Positions 23,327-32,599 of a stretch of DNA of 64,000 nucleotides are shown here, one piece after another (within the stretch, counting starts at the first letter, position 1; each line of letters opens with the position of its first letter). The translations under genes were made by a program, and so were the position numbers. The notes under the pieces are model-generated. The model ran no database searches. It was not told where the DNA came from and saw only the letters and a list, made by a program, of their open reading frames with translations. The DNA lies in contig NZ_JACYXJ010000003.1 in NCBI RefSeq assembly GCF_014842925.1, forward strand, positions 639,344 through 703,343, written 5' to 3'. This DNA comes from Roseibium polysiphoniae. Lineage in GTDB: Bacteria; Pseudomonadota; Alphaproteobacteria; Rhizobiales; Stappiaceae.

Positions 23327-24619
23327 ATGACTAAGCAGATCGAAAACAAGGGCCTCAGCCGCCGCAGCATCTTGAAGGGCGGCGCCGCAGCCGCGGGCGC
23401 AGCCATCGGTTCGGGCGCTGTGACCGGCTTCCCGACCATCTGGGCTCAAAACATCAAGGATGTCACCCTGCGCCAGTTCGGCACCGGCGTGTCCAACATC
23501 AATGAGGTCGCTCAGAAAGTTAAGGAAGATCTTGGTTTTACCCTCGAGATGACCGCACTCGACAGTGACAGCGTCACACAGCGCGCTGCCACTCAGCCAA
23601 AGTCCTTCGACATCGCCGATATCGAATACTGGATCTGTAAGAAGGTCTGGGGCGCCGGCAATCTGCAGGCGATGGACACCTCCAAGATCAAGAACTACGA
23701 CAAGATTGTCGGCACGTTCAAGAGCGGCAAGCTGACACCGGAAAGCGTCATCGCCCAGGGCACCGCGCCCCATACGGTTGGCTTCACCTCCGGCCCGGAC
23801 GGCAAGGATTTCGTCCAGGAAGAATCCGGCTGGATGACTCTGATCCCGACGATCTACAACGCTGATACCCTGGGTATTCGCCCTGACCTCATCGGCCGTC
23901 CGATCGACACCTGGGCCGAGCTGCTGAACCCGGAGTTCAAGGGCAAGGCATCGATCCTGGACATCTCTTCCATCGGCATCATGGATATGGCCATGGTTGT
24001 CGAGGCGATGGGAGAGTACACCTATCCCGACAAGGGCAACATGACCAAGGAAGAGATCGACATGACGCTTGGCATCTTCACGGAAGCCAAGAAGAACGGT
24101 CAGTTCCGCGCGTTCTGGAAGTCTTTCGATGAGAGCGTCAACCTGATGGCTTCCGGCGAAGTCGTCATCCAGTCCATGTGGTCACCGGCAATCACCGCTG
24201 TTCGCTCGAAGGGCATTCCGTGTGTCTATCAGCCGCTGAAGGAAGGCTACCGCTCCTGGGGCGGCGGACTTGGTCTGTCGAAGAACCTCTCCGGCCTCGA
24301 ACTTGAGGCAGCCTACGAGTACATCAACTGGTATCTCGACGGTTGGGTCGGCGGCTTCCTGATGCGCCAAGGCTATTACTCCGCTGTGCCGGAAACCTCC
24401 AAGAACTTCATGAGCGAAGACGAGTGGGGCTTCTGGTTCGAGGGAAAACCTGCAGAAGGCGATATCAAGAACCCATTTGGCGACGTCATGGAAAAAGCCG
24501 GCGCAGTGCGCGATGGCGGATCCTTCTACGACCGCATGGGCTCTGTTGCCTGCTGGAACGCCGTCATGGACGAGAACCAGTACATGGTTCGCAAGTGGAA
24601 CGAGTTCATCGCGGCTTAA
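23327..24619 (+). CDS. Tat-exported solute-binding protein (PotD-like)
   Basis: A 430-residue protein with a twin-arginine signal (GLSRRSILKGG at about 8-18, then an Ala/Gly-rich core; cleavage near WAQN, about residue 37). The mature part is a large type II binding protein with PotD-like stretches (YWICKKVWGAGNLQAMDTSK; GWMTLIPTIYNADTLGI; EYINWYLDGWVGGF). GGAG is eight bases ahead of the ATG; a longer in-frame extension is not supported. Tat export suggests folding before export. Ligand unknown. Confidence 0.88.
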   Translation: MTKQIENKGLSRRSILKGGAAAAGAAIGSGAVTGFPTIWAQNIKDVTLRQFGTGVSNINEVAQKVKEDLGFTLEMTALDSDSVTQRAATQPKSFDIADIEYWICKKVWGAGNLQAMDTSKIKNYDKIVGTFKSGKLTPESVIAQGTAPHTVGFTSGPDGKDFVQEESGWMTLIPTIYNADTLGIRPDLIGRPIDTWAELLNPEFKGKASILDISSIGIMDMAMVVEAMGEYTYPDKGNMTKEEIDMTLGIFTEAKKNGQFRAFWKSFDESVNLMASGEVVIQSMWSPAITAVRSKGIPCVYQPLKEGYRSWGGGLGLSKNLSGLELEAAYEYINWYLDGWVGGFLMRQGYYSAVPETSKNFMSEDEWGFWFEGKPAEGDIKNPFGDVMEKAGAVRDGGSFYDRMGSVACWNAVMDENQYMVRKWNEFIAA

Positions 24620-24641
24620 GGCCCTCCGAACGTACAACTCT

Positions 24642-24668
24642 CCCTGTCCGGCACATTGCCGGGCAGGG
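24642..24668 (+). promoter_or_regulatory. Intercistronic hairpin after the binding-protein gene
   Basis: CCCTGTCCGGC pairs with GCCGGGCAGGG (one G-U pair) around a 5-base loop. No T run follows, so it is probably an mRNA stability element raising binding-protein yield. Confidence 0.6.
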
Positions 24669-24702
24669 ACCCTCACTTTCATTCAGGCCGACATTGTAGC
24701 CC

Positions 24703-25578
24703 ATGACCAAGACAAAGACCGACCCGTCCAAGCGCGCAGAGCGCATCAGCTGGCTGCTGGTGACGCCGCTGACCTGCGTTCTCGGGTTCTTTCTGCTGCT
24801 GCCGATCCTCACCATCGTGACGGTCAGCTTCTGGAACTACAATGAGTGGTCGTTTTTCCCCGACTTCGTTCTCGACAATTACGCCTTTCACCTGACCTCG
24901 GCTGTCACCTGGGCGACCTACCTGAAAACCCTTAAATTCATGGTGCTGACCTGGATATTTTGCGCGGGGATCGGCTTTACGGTGGCCTATTTCCTGGCGT
25001 TCCACGTTCAGTCCTTGCCGGCGCAGGTCGCCCTTTTTCTGGTGTGCACCATTCCGTTCTGGACCTCGAACATCATTCGCATGATCTCCTGGATCCCGTT
25101 CCTTGGTCGCAATGGAATTGCAAATTCCAGCCTTATTCACCTCGGCATCATCGATGAGCCGCTGGAATGGCTTCTCTACTCTGACTTCGCGGTCGTCCTT
25201 GCCTTCGTTCATCTATATGCGTTGTTCATGGTTGTACCGATCTTCAACACGATGATGCGGATCGACAAGTCTCTGATTGAAGCGGCGCGCGATGCAGGTG
25301 CCAGCGGCTTTCAGATCCTGACAAATGTCATCATTCCGCTGGCCAAGCCGGGGATCATGATCGGTTCGATCTTTGTCGTTACCCTGGTGATGGGGGATTT
25401 CATCACCGTACGCCACATGTCCGGGGGGCAGAGCGCTTCGGTCGGCCGGATCATTTCCAACGAAATATCGCTCTTGCAGTATCCAGCAGCAGCTGCCTCG
25501 TCCGTGGTGCTTCTGTGCACGGTTCTCCTGATGATCGGCGTCATGATGCGCTTTGTCGACATTCGCAAGGAGCTCTGA
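24703..25578 (+). CDS. ABC importer permease (PotB-like)
   Basis: A 291-residue inner-membrane protein with about six helices; first helix 18-40. The EAA loop is IEAARDAGASGFQILTNVII (about 192-211). Its C-terminus RFVDIRKEL abuts the next permease, which starts one base after the stop. Confidence 0.9.
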   Translation: MTKTKTDPSKRAERISWLLVTPLTCVLGFFLLLPILTIVTVSFWNYNEWSFFPDFVLDNYAFHLTSAVTWATYLKTLKFMVLTWIFCAGIGFTVAYFLAFHVQSLPAQVALFLVCTIPFWTSNIIRMISWIPFLGRNGIANSSLIHLGIIDEPLEWLLYSDFAVVLAFVHLYALFMVVPIFNTMMRIDKSLIEAARDAGASGFQILTNVIIPLAKPGIMIGSIFVVTLVMGDFITVRHMSGGQSASVGRIISNEISLLQYPAAAASSVVLLCTVLLMIGVMMRFVDIRKEL

Positions 25579-25579
25579 G

Positions 25580-26419
25580 ATGGAGCCGCGTTCCCGCTCT
25601 TTTTATCTTCTTGCAGCGTTTTTCACGTTGTTCGTGATCTTCCTCTACGGCCCGGTCATCACCATCGGAATTCTGTCGTTCCAGGGACCAAGGGGCGGGC
25701 TGACCTTTCCGATGAACGGGGTTTCGCTGCACTGGTTCTTCGACCTCTTCGAGCAGCAGGCGGTTGGCGACATCTGGGGATCCTTCCGTCGATCCTTCGC
25801 GCTCGGCCTCATGGTCATGAGCGTCACCGTGGTCCTGTCGGTCATGGGCGGGCTGGCTTTCCGCCGGAGGTTTCGTGGTTCCACGGTGCTGTTTTATCTG
25901 ATCATCGCCAGCCTGATCATCCCATCCATCCTAGTGTCGCTGGGGGTCGGCCTGATCTTCAACATTCTGGATCTCGAGGTGCACTGGGCCACATCCGGTT
26001 TCGGTTCCCAGCTGACATGGACGCTGCCGTTTGGTCTTCTGATCATGTTTGCCGTGTTCAATCGCTTCGACAAATCCTATGAGGAAGCGGCGCGAGATCT
26101 GGGGGCGTCGCCGTGGCAGACCGTGCGCCATGTGGTCCTGCCGATCATCGCTCCGATGCTGATCGGGGTGGCGCTCTTCGGCTTCACGCTTTCCTATGAC
26201 GAATTTGCGCGCACGCTGCTGACAGCCGGGTCCTATAACACTTTGCCGCTGGAAATTTTCGGCATGACGACCAATGTCACATCGCCGGTCCTCTATGCGC
26301 TGGGCACGCTCACAACCGTCTTTTCCTTCGCGATCATCGGCACCTTTCTGCTGGTGGTCGTCATCCTGCGGCGCCGGAGGACAAAAAGCGGATCCGACGC
26401 CGGTTCGGGACTGGTGTGA
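25580..26419 (+). CDS. ABC importer permease (PotC-like)
   Basis: A 279-residue inner-membrane protein with about six helices and EAA loop YEEAARDLGASPWQTVRHVV (about 172-191). AAGGAG in the end of the previous gene is seven bases from the ATG at 25580, so translation is coupled. Forms the pore with the previous gene. Confidence 0.9.
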   Translation: MEPRSRSFYLLAAFFTLFVIFLYGPVITIGILSFQGPRGGLTFPMNGVSLHWFFDLFEQQAVGDIWGSFRRSFALGLMVMSVTVVLSVMGGLAFRRRFRGSTVLFYLIIASLIIPSILVSLGVGLIFNILDLEVHWATSGFGSQLTWTLPFGLLIMFAVFNRFDKSYEEAARDLGASPWQTVRHVVLPIIAPMLIGVALFGFTLSYDEFARTLLTAGSYNTLPLEIFGMTTNVTSPVLYALGTLTTVFSFAIIGTFLLVVVILRRRRTKSGSDAGSGLV

Positions 26420-27126
26420 GCTCCATGCAGCAGGGCGCACGTCATTTCCTGGTGATCAATCCGAACACGACCGCATCGATGACGCGAAAGATTGGCGAGG
26501 CGGCGCGCGCGGTCGCAGGGGTCGAGACCCGTATCACGGCGATCAATCCAACCCATGGTCCGGCGGCTATTCAGGGTGCGGCCGACGGAGACGCTGCGCT
26601 TCCCGGGCTTCTGGCTCTGGTCGATGCGACGCTTTCGGGCGATCCGGGGATCGACGCGGTGATCATCGCCTGTTTCGATGACACCGGGGTTTGGCAGCTG
26701 AAAAGCCGGTGCAGCGTGCCAGTGATCGGCATCGGCGAAGCGGCCTGCCACATGGCTTCCCTCCTCGTCGAACGCTTTTCGATCGTGACCACACTTTCGG
26801 TTTCCATTCCCGTTCTTGAAGACAATCTTGCGCGAAACGGGCTCGCCCGTCGCTGCGCGAAAGTCCGTGCGTCAGATGTTCCCGTTCTGGATCTTGAAGA
26901 TGCCGGAAGTGATGCGCGCAGCAGGATCACGGCGGAAATGTCCAGCGCTCTGGCTGCAGACGACATTGGCGCCATCGTGCTTGGCTGCGCCGGCATGGCC
27001 GACCTCGCCAATGAGCTCTCCGACCAGTTTCAGGTGCCCGTCATCGACGGCGTCGCCGCCGCCATAGGTCTGGCAGAAGCCCTACCTGCAACCGCCCGAC
27101 TTGGACGCTGTTCAGCGGCACATTGA
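26416..27126 (+). CDS. Asp/Glu/hydantoin racemase family protein
   Basis: A 236-residue cytoplasmic enzyme, FLVINPNTTASMT at the N-terminus being typical of the HyuE/hydantoin racemase family. The two catalytic cysteines are visible: one in VIIACFDDTG (near residue 79) and one in VLGCAGMADL (near 192). The GTG at 26416 overlaps the permease stop by four bases; an ATG three codons later is possible. As last gene of an importer operon it suggests uptake and racemisation of a hydantoin or related nitrogen compound. The attachment repeat of the genomic island begins 18 bases after its stop. Confidence 0.85.
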   Translation: MSSMQQGARHFLVINPNTTASMTRKIGEAARAVAGVETRITAINPTHGPAAIQGAADGDAALPGLLALVDATLSGDPGIDAVIIACFDDTGVWQLKSRCSVPVIGIGEAACHMASLLVERFSIVTTLSVSIPVLEDNLARNGLARRCAKVRASDVPVLDLEDAGSDARSRITAEMSSALAADDIGAIVLGCAGMADLANELSDQFQVPVIDGVAAAIGLAEALPATARLGRCSAAH

Positions 27127-27143
27127 TCTATTATTTTTACAAA

Positions 27144-27161
27144 AGTGGTGCCGGCAGCAGG
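27144..27161 (+). repeat. Island attachment core repeat, left end
   Basis: AGTGGTGCCGGCAGCAGG, identical to 60615-60632. It is a displaced copy of the 3' end of tRNA-Thr including the encoded CCA, the scar expected from site-specific integration. Confidence 0.88.
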
Positions 27162-27217
27162 CGTCGATTTTTAATAAAACACCAATTAAAACAATGAGAT
27201 AAAAATTCAATCCTGAA

Positions 27218-27253
27218 AATTGTGGGACAGTTTGAGGGACAATTTGTGGGACA
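27218..27253 (+). repeat. Left arm-type repeats of the island
   Basis: Three tandem versions of TTGTGGGACA / TTTGAGGGACA. The 36-base block matches 60501-60536 at 33 positions in the same orientation. Probable integrase arm-binding sites. Confidence 0.65.
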
Positions 27254-27383
27254 GTCAGACTTCGGGACCATGAGGAGTTTTTTAGACGCGCCGGTTTACA
27301 GCGTCGGCAGGCGATAGCCTCGGCGCATTCGGGGAGCGGGGACGGTTCCCTTTAATGTCGCGGGTTGAAAAGGGCAGGGGCCT

Positions 27384-28409
27384 TTAGGAGTCAGCATTCC
27401 GAATGCGCGCTTCCAGATGGTCGACAGCTTCCGCGAAGGAGATTTCTCGAACCGGGTCATGCTCAAGATAATGGCTGTAGTCGAAGTAAACCGCTGCGAA
27501 CAAGGCCTCGAGAGAGGCCGGCTCGCGCCGGTTCACTTTCTTGGTGTTGCGTTCCTGAGTAAGGCCCCAGCCGGCATAGAAGGGCACGCCGAACGTATGA
27601 ACCTCACAACCGGCCAATAAGGCTTCAAAGCCCAGCTGGCTGGAGACGCAATAGACCTTGGAACAGCCTTCCAGCAGGGCCCAGGGATTGATGGGTTCAG
27701 GCGTAAGCCGCAGCCGGTTTTCTTTAAGGGCTCGGGCGCAGACCGGGTCGGTCTGCTCGATTGAGTGCAAGGTTTCAGGCGTGAAGTGTCCGGCCTTCCG
27801 ACCGATCATCGTTTCCGGGTGGACCTTGATGAGGATCTCGGCCTCCGGGTTCTCACGAATGGCTGTCTGGAGCATCAAGAGGAATGTTTGCTCTTCTGCA
27901 AAGGCACCCGGGATCGACGCGTCACCTACCGTCTGGTCGACGACAACAACGCGGTCCTGCCGGTCCGCCGACCGCAGTTGGAGATCAGATATGTCTGAGA
28001 CCGTGAAGCTGTTGTATTTTGAAAGGTGCTTGGACCTGAGCAGATTGATCGCTTCGTGAACTCTGTTATGCGACGTCGGCTTCGCGATCTGCTGATGAAT
28101 GTGACGTTCCAGATCACTTGGCTGGCGTGCATCGTAATAGATTCCGCTTTTGTCCAGAACCAGAGAGAGTGGCTTCTCGTCATTGCCCGGGCGAACAGAC
28201 CGCAGGAACCCATCCTCAAATGCCAGATAAGGCAGACCGCGTTTGGCAGCGATCTTGCGCGCCCTTGCGGCGGTCGGTTTGTGGCCCCAGCCCGCAATCG
28301 CATCCAGGGACCAGCCGAAAAGACCCGGACGCCCTGCCTCATATCCCGAAATTAGTTCAATGGCCTCTTTGAGCTGCCAAAGTCCTGAGGTTGCCAGTCC
28401 GATCTTCAT
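27384..28409 (-). CDS. KpsC-like capsule Kdo transferase (single domain)
   Basis: A 341-residue protein with KpsC features: GWSLDAIAGWGHKPTAARAR near the N-terminus, FEDGFLRSVRPGND, LVLDKSGIYYDARQPSDLE, VDQTVGDAS, ILIKVHPE and a C-terminal CSSQLGFEAL-like region (VYCVSSQLGFEALLAGCEVH). KpsC builds the beta-Kdo linker that joins group 2-type capsules to lipid. Typical KpsC has two such domains in about 670 residues; this protein has one. No KpsS is seen in the window. It supports the reading of this island as an ABC-transporter capsule locus. Confidence 0.8.
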   Translation of the reverse strand: MKIGLATSGLWQLKEAIELISGYEAGRPGLFGWSLDAIAGWGHKPTAARARKIAAKRGLPYLAFEDGFLRSVRPGNDEKPLSLVLDKSGIYYDARQPSDLERHIHQQIAKPTSHNRVHEAINLLRSKHLSKYNSFTVSDISDLQLRSADRQDRVVVVDQTVGDASIPGAFAEEQTFLLMLQTAIRENPEAEILIKVHPETMIGRKAGHFTPETLHSIEQTDPVCARALKENRLRLTPEPINPWALLEGCSKVYCVSSQLGFEALLAGCEVHTFGVPFYAGWGLTQERNTKKVNRREPASLEALFAAVYFDYSHYLEHDPVREISFAEAVDHLEARIRNADS

Positions 28410-28748
28410 AAAAGCGTCAATCCAGATTTCTTTTGCTACATTCGATCACTTCAGCCGCGGACGGAGCGAGCCGCCAGGCGCTCCCCGCCACATGTGTCTG
28501 AGCGTGCTTCTCTGTGACATCTTCCGCCCGCTACCGCAACGTGACGAGGCTTTAGAGTCTTCCGTTTCCTGGTTCAGAAACCGATGCGCTGCCAAGCGTT
28601 GCCGATGAGCCCATCATGATACGAGGAAGTGAACTGGTCTTTCTGTCACATCACTCAGGTGAAATCCTCAAATCCATTAATCGCCGTTAACCTTTGGGCA
28701 ATGCCGTTAGGGCATGTTTCGTCTGTCGGTGAAATGGAATGAAGAACG
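28410..28748. other. Intergenic region, 339 bases
   Basis: Lies between the divergent kpsC-like and RTX protease genes, so must hold both promoters. I see no EcfG-type or sigma-54-type promoter, repeat or terminator. Confidence 0.5.
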
Positions 28749-31175
28749 ATGTGTCAGCTTTGCCAAGCGCTCGGGATCGAGCCCAAAACGTCTACGGTTG
28801 CAGGCTTCGTTTGCGAGGAAAGCAAGTCACCATCAGACGGTAACTTCATCCTGAAGGCGGCGCTTGTCGAAAGTGGTGATGCGGCCGCCAGCGTCGCGAC
28901 CTCCTACTCGATGAATGTTGGCGACGCCTTTGCCGGATCCCTGTCCGCCGGTGACCGCGATTGGGTTGCAGTCACTCTTGTTGGCGGGCAAAGCTACAGC
29001 ATTGAACTGACCGGAACAGGTGCCTCGCCTTTGGCTGACGCCTATTTGCGGCTGTACGATTCTTCCGGAAATCAGATCGCCTCTGACGATGATGGCGGCA
29101 CGGGATACAACTCGGCCCTTCGGTTTACAGCAAGTACGAGCGGCACTTATTTTCTCGGGGCAGCCTCCTTTGGGGACACCTATGCTGGAAACTACACTCT
29201 CGATCTAAATCCATATACGCCGTCCGTTTTTTCAAACGACCAGATTGCCGATCAACTCACAGACGGCTTTGGGCAGTACAACGGTGGTGCCCAGCGTGCC
29301 TTTAACGTTGCGGTTGGCGGGACGATTTCGGTCAATATCACGAGTTTGCGGGCAGCAGACCAGCAGCTGGCCCAAAACGCCCTGGCGCTCTGGTCGGATG
29401 CGACGGGCCTGAATTTTTCCTTCACGAGTGGCAGCGCCCAAATGGAGTTCGGCGATGGTGATGCCGACAGCGCCTACAGCTGGTCGTCTGTCAGCGGCTC
29501 GAACATCACCTATTCCTATGTGAATGTCGGGACGGGCTGGGTCGACTACTACGGTACAGGGCTCAACACTTATTCGTTCCAGACCTATATCCATGAAATT
29601 GGCCACGCGCTGGGTCTCGGCCACGGCGGCAACTACAATGGCTCCGCGACATATGGTGTCGACAATCACTATGTGAATGACTCCTGGCAGGCGTCGATCA
29701 TGTCGTACTTCAGCCAGAGCGAAAACACATACATCAATGCGAGTCTGGCCTATGCGATCACGCCGCAGATCGCGGATATCATCGCGATCCGCAATCTCTA
29801 CGGCACCGCGGGCAACACTCGGACGGGTAACACCACCTATGGCGATAACGCCAATTCCGACGACCTCATGGCGCAGATCAGTGGCTTGAATACCTACATC
29901 ACCTACACAATTGTCGATGACGGTGGCAAGGATACGCTCGACTTCAGCAACTCATCCGCCAACCAGACCATCGACCTGCGCGAAGAAGCTATCTCCAGCG
30001 TTAGAGGCTACACCGGGAATTTGATGATCTCCCGTGGATCTGCGATAGAAAATGCGATCGGGTGGAGTGGGGACGATACGCTGGTGGGGAATGGATTGAA
30101 TAATATGCTTACCGGCAATGCCGGTGCGGATACGCTCAATGGCGGCGGCGGGTTTGACTGGGCCGTTTATAACAACTCAAATGCTGCAGTCACGGTAAAC
30201 CTTGGTGACGGCCTCGCCGAAACCGGTGGCCATGCCCAAGGCGACGTGCTCTTAAGCATCGAGCGTGTTCTCGGCTCGCAGTACAACGACACACTTACAG
30301 GCGACACCGCCAACAATTACCTCAGCGGACACAATGGCGACGACACGCTCAATGGCGGCAGCGGCCACGATATCCTCCGCGGCGAGGCCGGTGCCGATAC
30401 CCTCATTGGAGGCGCCGGGAATGACTGGGCGTTTTACAACAACTCCAATGCCGCTGTGACCGTTAATCTCGGCGATGGCCTGGCCGAGAGTGGTGGCCAT
30501 GCCCAAGGTGACACGCTCTCCGGTATCGAGCGTGTTCTCGGCTCACAGCACAGGGACACCATCACTGGCGATAGTGGCAATAACTTTCTCAGTGGACACA
30601 ATGGCGACGACACGCTCAATGGCGGTAGCGGACATGACATCCTCCGCGGCGATGCTGGGGCCGATACACTCGTTGGCGGGTTAGGAAACGACTGGGCTTA
30701 TTATGACAATTCGAATACCGCAGTGACGGTGAACCTCGACGACGGCTTGACGGAAACCGGTGGCCATGCGGAAGGTGATACGCTCTCTGGCATCGAACAG
30801 GTTTTCGGCTCCAAATATGACGACATCATCATCGGCAGCTGGGTCAGGAACTACCTTAGTGGTCACACAGGTAACGATACCCTAGATGGCGGTGACGGTG
30901 ACGACGTTATCAGAGGCGACCAAGGAAACGACACTCTTACCGGCGGCAGTGGTAGCGATACGTTTTTGTTTCTGACCGCTGGTGAAGCAGATACCATTAC
31001 AGATTTCGAAGACGGGTTTGATATAATTCGTATCGGTCTGGGCTTAACATCCTTCGTTGATCTTGCCGTTTCCGACAGTGGTGCTGACGCGATTTTGACC
31101 TTTGCGAGCAACTCCATACTGATTCAGAATTTCGACTACAATCTCCTTTCGTCAGACGATTTCGCTTTCGTTTAG
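28749..31175 (+). CDS. Serralysin-like (M10) metalloprotease with RTX repeats
   Basis: An 808-residue protein: a PPC-type domain (about 55-150, DRDWVAVTLVGGQSYSIELT), an M10 catalytic domain with zinc motif HEIGHALGLGHGG (first His near 282) and Met-turn SIMSYF (about 315-320), then RTX repeats (GGxGxDxLxG type, about 440-760), and a C-terminal segment like type I secretion signals. No Sec signal peptide is seen, as expected for type I export. Three 89-residue repeats lie in the RTX part. The secretion ABC genes are not in the window. The ATG at 28749 lacks a strong ribosome site. Confidence 0.88.
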   Translation: MCQLCQALGIEPKTSTVAGFVCEESKSPSDGNFILKAALVESGDAAASVATSYSMNVGDAFAGSLSAGDRDWVAVTLVGGQSYSIELTGTGASPLADAYLRLYDSSGNQIASDDDGGTGYNSALRFTASTSGTYFLGAASFGDTYAGNYTLDLNPYTPSVFSNDQIADQLTDGFGQYNGGAQRAFNVAVGGTISVNITSLRAADQQLAQNALALWSDATGLNFSFTSGSAQMEFGDGDADSAYSWSSVSGSNITYSYVNVGTGWVDYYGTGLNTYSFQTYIHEIGHALGLGHGGNYNGSATYGVDNHYVNDSWQASIMSYFSQSENTYINASLAYAITPQIADIIAIRNLYGTAGNTRTGNTTYGDNANSDDLMAQISGLNTYITYTIVDDGGKDTLDFSNSSANQTIDLREEAISSVRGYTGNLMISRGSAIENAIGWSGDDTLVGNGLNNMLTGNAGADTLNGGGGFDWAVYNNSNAAVTVNLGDGLAETGGHAQGDVLLSIERVLGSQYNDTLTGDTANNYLSGHNGDDTLNGGSGHDILRGEAGADTLIGGAGNDWAFYNNSNAAVTVNLGDGLAESGGHAQGDTLSGIERVLGSQHRDTITGDSGNNFLSGHNGDDTLNGGSGHDILRGDAGADTLVGGLGNDWAYYDNSNTAVTVNLDDGLTETGGHAEGDTLSGIEQVFGSKYDDIIIGSWVRNYLSGHTGNDTLDGGDGDDVIRGDQGNDTLTGGSGSDTFLFLTAGEADTITDFEDGFDIIRIGLGLTSFVDLAVSDSGADAILTFASNSILIQNFDYNLLSSDDFAFV
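30120..30920 (+). repeat. Three tandem 267-bp repeats inside the RTX protease gene
   Basis: The GACTGGG of each unit falls at 30156, 30423 and 30690, a period of exactly 267 bases (89 codons). Each unit encodes DWA(V/F/Y)Y(N/D)NSN then AVTVNL, an E-GGHA-GD segment and two GGxGxD-type RTX turns. Copies two and three are most alike. Confidence 0.85.
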
Positions 31176-31348
31176 GTTTCTCGATAGCGACTTCAAACGC
31201 TGATAGATGTAACTTCGCGTTTTAGGCGATAACTGACGCTCAGCTGCTTCTGCATTTTTGGCGAATAGCGATTGGAGATCGACGCGACTTGACGACGGAC
31301 AATCAAGCAAACGAGATTCGTTGGCGAGCATATCATCGGCATTTTGAG
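31152..31348 (-). pseudogene. Possible 3' remnant of a gene cut by the IS element
   Basis: A minus-strand frame, about 60 codons from the IS end to a stop at 31152, encodes a hydrophilic segment containing AERQLSPKTRSYIYQRLKSL. It looks protein-like and stays open up to the left IS end, but overlaps the RTX gene end by 24 bases. I found no continuation beyond the IS. Could be chance. Confidence 0.25.
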
Positions 31349-31423
31349 CCTGCCCCGAATGCTGGACCATTTTGAGCTGGAATTTTCCATTTATGATCCC
31401 GAGTGCGGGAGAAGGAGAGTTCC

Positions 31424-31690
31424 ATGAAGAAGAGCAAGTTCACAGATGCGCAGATAGCGTTTGTGCTAAAGCAGGTTGAAGATGGCACGAGTATCGCCGA
31501 AGTATGCCGGAAGGCCGGGATCGCTGAGGCGACGTTCTACAACTGGCGCAAAAAGTACGCTGGTTTGATGCCTTCTGAGATGAAGCGTCTGAAGATGCTC
31601 GATGAAGAGAATGCCAGGCTAAAGCGGCTGGTGGCTGATCTCTCGTTGGACAAGGCGATGTTGCAGGACGTTCTCAAACGAAAGCTCTAA
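31424..31690 (+). CDS. IS3-family transposase OrfA
   Basis: An 88-residue protein with an HTH_Tnp_1 domain (FTDAQIAFVLKQVEDGTSIA, then EVCRKAGIAEATFYNWRKKY) and a C-terminal leucine-rich coiled coil (LKMLDEENARLKRLVADLSL). GAAGGAG precedes the ATG at 31424. It binds the IS ends and is fused to OrfB by -1 frameshifting near AAACGAAAG at its 3' end. Confidence 0.92.
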   Translation: MKKSKFTDAQIAFVLKQVEDGTSIAEVCRKAGIAEATFYNWRKKYAGLMPSEMKRLKMLDEENARLKRLVADLSLDKAMLQDVLKRKL

Positions 31691-32523
31691 GGCCTGCTCG
31701 TCGCCGGGAACTGGTTGATGATCTGCGAACGATCTGGGGTATCAGCATTCGTCGTGCTTGCGGCGTTCTGGTAGCCCAGAGATCGAGCTACCATTATCGA
31801 CCTTGTGGCGATGACCAGGCCGAACTCAAGAGGCGTATCAAAGAGATCGCACAGACGCGAGTACGGTATGGTTACAGGCGTATTCATGTCCTGTTGCGCC
31901 GGGAAGGCTGGCCAGTAAATGTCAAGCGTGTGTACCGGCTCTACAATGAGATGGGTCTTCAATTGCGGAACAAAACGCCCAAACGTCGTGTAAAAGCCAA
32001 ACTGCGGGAGGATCGCATGGAGGCGACGCACAGCAATGAAACATGGGCAATGGACTTCGTGCATGATCAATTGGTGACGGGCCGCAAGATCAGGATCCTG
32101 ACCATCGTGGACACGTTCTCGCGGTTCTCACCGGCAACCGACCCTCGCTTCAGCTACCGCGGAGAAGACGTGGTTCAGACACTTGAACAGGTATGTCGGA
32201 AAATCGGCTACCCCAAGTCGATCCGTGTCGATCAAGGGTCGGAATTCATCTCGCGCGATCTGGATTTGTGGGCGTATCAAAAGGACGTTATCCTTGACTT
32301 CTCTCGACCTGGAAAACCAACGGATAACGCCTTTATTGAGAGCTTCAATGGCAAGTTCCGAGCTGAATGTTTGAACACGCACTGGTTCATGAGCCTTGAC
32401 GACGCCCGGTCCAAAATGGAGGAATGGCGTAGGGACTACAACGAAGTTCGTCCCCATAGCGCAATCGGAAACAAGTCACCGATATCGCTGATAAACGGCC
32501 CAAAGGCGGCTTTTCCGCCCTGA
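31681..32523 (+). CDS. IS3-family transposase OrfB (DDE integrase core)
   Basis: About 280 codons in the -1 frame relative to orfA, expressed as a fusion by programmed frameshifting. It has an HTH_21-like part (RRIKEIAQTRVRYGYRRIHV) and an rve core with DDE residues in TWAMDFVHDQ, RVDQGSEF and FIESFNGKFRAECLN. The frame is uninterrupted, so the element may be active. The first in-frame ATG comes only at 31891-31894 region, so independent initiation is unlikely. Confidence 0.88.
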   Translation, partial: KALRPARRRELVDDLRTIWGISIRRACGVLVAQRSSYHYRPCGDDQAELKRRIKEIAQTRVRYGYRRIHVLLRREGWPVNVKRVYRLYNEMGLQLRNKTPKRRVKAKLREDRMEATHSNETWAMDFVHDQLVTGRKIRILTIVDTFSRFSPATDPRFSYRGEDVVQTLEQVCRKIGYPKSIRVDQGSEFISRDLDLWAYQKDVILDFSRPGKPTDNAFIESFNGKFRAECLNTHWFMSLDDARSKMEEWRRDYNEVRPHSAIGNKSPISLINGPKAAFPP

Positions 32524-32599
32524 GCCTTAACACCCGGAAAATTGCCGGCCGGGTGGTCCAAACAAGGGGAGCAGGTCATCCTCCATTTTCCTAACTATA

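Larger units (their letters stand above)
31349..32575 (+). mobile_element. IS3-family insertion sequence (about 1.23 kb)
   Basis: Imperfect terminal inverted repeats start CCTGC at 31349 and end GCAGG at 32575; both contain TGGACCA and AATTTTCC at matching distances. It encodes orfA and a -1 frame orfB, the IS3 layout; the transposase resembles the IS407/IS51-type subgroup. No clear target duplication was seen. Confidence 0.85.
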
